Origin: Legionella rowbothamii | Lineage (GTDB): Bacteria; Pseudomonadota; Gammaproteobacteria; Legionellales; Legionellaceae | Reading direction: 5' to 3' | Assembly: GCF_900639985.1 (NCBI RefSeq) | Contig: NZ_CAAAIM010000001.1 | Span: forward strand, 930,001-994,000 | DNA: 64,000 nt | Shown: positions 59,294-64,000 of the stretch, one piece after another | How the letters are laid out: every line of letters starts with the position of its first letter | Position numbering within the stretch: position 1 is the first letter of the stretch | The notes under the pieces: generated by a model | Databases searched by the model: none | What the model was told of the DNA's origin: nothing | The model's input: only the letters and a program-made list of their open reading frames with translations | Program-made: the position numbers and the translations under genes

Positions 59294-59370
59294 CCATTGC
59301 GTGAAATTAGTTAGGATAATACGAAAAAATGCAATAGATTTTCTTCAAGGTAAACATTAGTGTTTGAAGT

Positions 59371-60069
59371 TTATGCGTGCTGCAACATTTTAATCTGTTC
59401 TATTAGCTGATCATAGCCCGCTTCCACATTGATGTAGTCATTTTTGGCTAAATAAATAGACAGTGAGCCATCATCCGTTGCCGTAGATTTTTGTAATACT
59501 CCATTATAACCTTTGCTTTTTAAACGTAAAAAATCACCAATTTTGGTTACCAGGTAAAAATTTCGATAATAGTTTCTCGGCACCATATGAATAGCTTGCG
59601 CATCATGTTGTAAGGAATTTCCAGGGAGATAATCTTTAAGTGAGTACGATGCATTATTATGTACCGCAACAACCTTACCCTTAGGTAATATTTGCTTTAT
59701 TTTATTCGCTAATTTTTTAACTTCTCGATGAGCTTCTGGGCTGTATTGGCTAAGGCTAGTTAACGTTTTTTTAATACCGTTATCGGTAAAAATCCGATTA
59801 GGATCAAATTCATAACGTTTATTATGCAGATTAAACACAATGTTACGACCGCCAGAGTGGACTAATGTAATAAGGCTGCCACCTTCTCTCTTAACTACAG
59901 CTTGAGCTGCTTTTAGCGCCGTCTGTTCATTGTGGTGTACGTGAATGAATGTTTTACCTCGACCAACTGTGTGTTTAATCTCAACCTGTTCATCACCAAC
60001 CATTACAAGATGGTTCATTGCATAGGTAAATTGAGAGAAAAATATTGAAACGAGTAAAAAATATCGCAT
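59371..60069 (-). CDS. Periplasmic hypothetical protein, possible hydrolase
   Basis: This 232-residue protein has a signal peptide (about residues 1-17). Near the N-terminus it has TFIHVHHNEQTALKAA, then LVHSGGRNIVF and YEFDPNRIFTDNGI, and later VVAVHNN. The H-x-HHNE and repeated His/Asn/Arg motifs resemble metal-dependent carboxypeptidase- or amidohydrolase-like folds, but I cannot place the family. Its stop is 138 bases before the icd start on the same strand. Confidence 0.7.
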   Translation of the reverse strand: MRYFLLVSIFFSQFTYAMNHLVMVGDEQVEIKHTVGRGKTFIHVHHNEQTALKAAQAVVKREGGSLITLVHSGGRNIVFNLHNKRYEFDPNRIFTDNGIKKTLTSLSQYSPEAHREVKKLANKIKQILPKGKVVAVHNNASYSLKDYLPGNSLQHDAQAIHMVPRNYYRNFYLVTKIGDFLRLKSKGYNGVLQKSTATDDGSLSIYLAKNDYINVEAGYDQLIEQIKMLQHA

Positions 60070-60145
60070 AGATTCAATTCACGTTAATAGGAAAACTGGT
60101 CGCCATTGTATAATAATTGCCCTAAAAATACAACTTCATGCAAAG

Positions 60146-60751
60146 ATGAGCTTCACAAAGCAGAGCAATCCCTCTACCATTAAGGCATTTGAATATAGGC
60201 CAGCTAATTTTATGCCAGAACTTATTTTATTCAACAAACCCTATGGAGTAGTCTGCCAATTTACTGGCGAGGAACATGATCATACATTGGCAGAGTTCAT
60301 TGATATTCCTAATGTTTATGCGGCTGGACGATTGGATAAAAACAGTGAAGGATTATTGCTTTTAACTAGTGATGGTGCCTTACAGCATCGGTTAACGCAC
60401 CCTAAGTTTAATAAGAAAAAATATTATTGGGTACAAGTTGAAGGGATGCCAACCGAGGCACAATTACAACCATTAAGAAAAGGCTTGGCACTTAAAGACG
60501 TCCGTTTTTTACCGGCCGATGTACGAGTGATTGACGAGCCCTCACTTTGGCCTCGGAATCCTCCTATTCGATTTAGACAAAGTATTCCTACTAGTTGGTT
60601 GGAAATTGTCTTATGTGAGGGGAAAAATCATCAAGTACGGCGCATGACTGCAGCTATTGGCTTTCCTACATTGAGGTTGGTGCGCCATCGAATTTGGGAT
60701 TGGCAGCTCGATGAATTGAATCCCGGTGAGTTTAAAATTGTGCAGGTCTAG
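60146..60751 (+). CDS. rluE: 23S rRNA pseudouridine synthase, RluE type
   Basis: This 201-residue enzyme of the RsuA/RluE group lacks an S4 domain. It has LFNKPYGVVCQF at the start of the core and the catalytic motif AAGRLDKNSEGLLLLTSDG with the active Asp. It ends with CEGKNHQVRRMTAAIGFPTLRLVR. RluE isomerises a uridine in 23S rRNA. The ATG at 60146 has no clear ribosome site. The ATG at 60212, giving PELILFN, is an alternative start. Confidence 0.9.
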   Translation: MSFTKQSNPSTIKAFEYRPANFMPELILFNKPYGVVCQFTGEEHDHTLAEFIDIPNVYAAGRLDKNSEGLLLLTSDGALQHRLTHPKFNKKKYYWVQVEGMPTEAQLQPLRKGLALKDVRFLPADVRVIDEPSLWPRNPPIRFRQSIPTSWLEIVLCEGKNHQVRRMTAAIGFPTLRLVRHRIWDWQLDELNPGEFKIVQV

Positions 60752-60803
60752 GCGCATAGAACACCCCTATCCTCATGCTCACTACCATTAATTCATGGCT
60801 TGT

Positions 60804-60840
60804 AGATTGGGCCTATGGCCCAAATCTTGGCTTCTTTTTT
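60804..60840 (+). terminator. R1 palindrome followed by T tract, after rluE
   Basis: AGATTGGGCC (60804-60813) pairs with GGCCCAAATCT (to 60827) with one bulge. TTGGCTTCTTTTTT then runs to 60840. This copy of repeat R1 therefore has the form of an intrinsic terminator for rluE. Confidence 0.55.
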
Positions 60841-60895
60841 GGCTCAGTGCACCAATCAGTTCCCGTAGTGCGCTGCGCTAATATGGCTACATTTT

Positions 60896-61371
60896 TTATC
60901 GATACGCGAAACGGGGTAGGAGTGTATCTTCACCGAGTAAACGAATCCAAGGCCATAGGAACATACCCACAAAAGCACTTGCTACAGGCATAAATAAGCT
61001 GTATTTAAAACCAAGCAATGCGGTAATTAACGTAATAATTGCTTGATATAAGAGACAGAAAAAGCCGATTAAAAAGATTTGCTGCATCATTGAGAAAAAT
61101 TGAAAGCGTCTGGATTTACTTGAGGCAATCCAAGTCACTAGCAATAAAGCAAAGGAATGTTCGCCGATCACTGTCGCCAACAACACATCAAGCATCAAAC
61201 CTACAAACAATAAGGTGGCCTGATTAAAATTTCCTGGGAGAAAATATTCAATATACAATACCAACAACAAAACCCAGGGTGGTCTAAAGTCAGTAACTAA
61301 TTCCGGCATAGGCAGTATTGATAAAATCAACGTAATCATAAATCCTACGGCTAAGCGTAAACGAAGATTCA

Positions 61372-61372
<1 letters not shown>
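60896..61372 (-). CDS. mreD: Rod shape-determining protein MreD
   Basis: MreD is the small membrane subunit of the elongasome. The 158-residue protein has five hydrophobic segments. The typical start is RLRLAVGFMITLILSILPMP, and the central GLMLDVLLATVIGEHSFALLL stretch is present. Its start ATG abuts the mreC stop. It is the last gene of mreBCD. Confidence 0.95.
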
Positions 61373-63328
<1,956 letters not shown>

Positions 63329-63571
63329 TTATACTAATTTTGCGTAAAGATCGACTGTTCTAGGGCAACAATTTCAAATAAAAAAGTAAATTTTTTGTTC
63401 AACCAAATTTTCATCTTTCGCTTTTGCTGCCGCATCAATCACTTAAATGAACTTGTGTTTAAGTTTAAAACACATGGCAATATTAAATATGTAGTTTCGG
63501 AGTATGTAAATTTCTTCATTAGTAGCTATAACAATAACGAGAGATTTGCTTACACGTGGCTAAAGTAACAC

Positions 63572-63643
63572 GTAGGCTGGGTTGTTAAGCCAAGCAAAAC
63601 TGTTCATGCTGCCCCCAATGCTGGGCTTAACAACCCAGCCTAC
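63572..63643. repeat. Inverted-repeat element with 20-25 base arms (family R2)
   Basis: The 20-base arm starting GTAGGCTGGGTTG at 63572-63591 is perfectly complemented at 63624-63643. Extending inward gives 25 bases with one mismatch. It is a longer member of the family seen at 19482 and 43291. It lies in the 63293-63670 gap between the comEA-like gene and mreB. The rest of the gap is AT-rich and gene-free. Confidence 0.8.
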
Positions 63644-63670
63644 AACAGGGGTAGAGAATTAGAGTTAAGA

Positions 63671-63991
63671 TTAATTAATAACAAATATTTCGTTTAATTT
63701 TTCTTTATTTGCGGTCACAAAACGCTGCCCTATACCTTTCACCTCCGAAAGTTCTTCAATTGATTTAAAACCTTGGTGACTGGTGCGATAAGCAATAATT
63801 GCCTCAGCTCGTTTCTTGCCTATACCTTTAAAAGAACCAATTAAAGAAGATACATCCGCTTTATTGAGGTCAATTTTTTTGGAAGCAAGAGAAGTTTGTT
63901 TTTCGGGATTAACGCTGTGAGTTGTGCCTGCATGAGCAGCCAGGTTTACTGCCAATAATGATAATGCAGCAGCAAGTATTTGTGCTTTCAT
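63671..63991 (-). CDS. ComEA-like helix-hairpin-helix DNA-binding protein
   Basis: This 106-residue protein has a signal peptide (cleavage near residue 21). A ComEA-type helix-hairpin-helix pair follows: KIDLNKADVSSLIGSFKGIGKKRAEAIIAYR, then SIEELSEVKGIGQRFV. ComEA binds incoming DNA in the periplasm during natural transformation. Housekeeping short HhH relatives also exist, so a role in competence is likely but not proven. The ATG has GAGAAA nearby and lies ten bases from the window end. Confidence 0.88.
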   Translation of the reverse strand: MKAQILAAALSLLAVNLAAHAGTTHSVNPEKQTSLASKKIDLNKADVSSLIGSFKGIGKKRAEAIIAYRTSHQGFKSIEELSEVKGIGQRFVTANKEKLNEIFVIN

Positions 63992-64000
63992 AAATTTCTC

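Overview
The window looks like a chromosome segment of a Legionella species other than a close L. pneumophila isolate. It is AT-rich and gammaproteobacterial. It has the typical conserved blocks: a complete ccm cytochrome c maturation operon, the Mla lipid transport operon, Kdo and Lpt genes followed by trpGDC, clpSA and mreBCD. These are interrupted by genes with the look of Dot/Icm effectors: a eukaryote-like protein kinase, a leucine-rich-repeat protein, a CE-clan cysteine protease-like protein, large coiled-coil proteins and large multi-membrane proteins. No tRNA, rRNA operon, CRISPR array or intact insertion sequence was seen.

Layout. 0-5 kb: two large effector-like genes, the first cut by the window edge. 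5-11.6 kb: a KDPG-aldolase-like protein lacking the usual lysine, the ribF-ileS-lspA operon (minus strand), a universal stress protein and a small HExxH protein. 11.6-17.9 kb: ccmABCDEFGHI, transcribed leftward, with the tiny ccmD fitted between ccmC and ccmE. 18-22.6 kb: sohB, small secreted or hypothetical genes, then nif3, murA and ibaG. 23-26 kb: mlaFEDCB, separated from ibaG-murA by a repeat-filled gap. 26.2-37.1 kb: an accessory island with a DUF1543 protein, kinase, LRR protein, CE-clan protease-like protein, HAD-like membrane protein, cupin, decayed recombinase and IS6 transposase, Lrp/GNAT pair, a fungal-type cytosine deaminase and several gene fragments. 37.2 kb: a 6S RNA gene with its own promoter. 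37.6-43.3 kb: kdsD-kdsC-lptC-lptA-lptB-trpG-trpD-trpC, tightly packed. 43.4-52.9 kb: a 48-residue Pro/Glu-rich microprotein, SDR, lipoprotein hydrolase plus flavin monooxygenase, xseA plus rhomboid, SbmA/BacA-like ABC exporter, a Cys-rich secreted protein and thiM-thiD. 53-64 kb: WaaL-like ligase, family 2 glycosyltransferase, clpA, clpS, icd, a periplasmic protein, rluE-like synthase, mreD-mreC-mreB and a ComEA-like protein.

How they work together. Much of the core content serves the envelope: Kdo synthesis and LPS export (kdsD, kdsC, lptCAB), core or O-chain assembly (glycosyltransferase, WaaL-like), outer-membrane lipid asymmetry (mla), peptidoglycan precursor synthesis and rod shape (murA, mreBCD), and respiratory cytochrome assembly (ccm). 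The accessory island and the left-end genes look like host-interaction functions. At least five families of short palindromic intergenic repeats recur through the window and occupy several gene boundaries.
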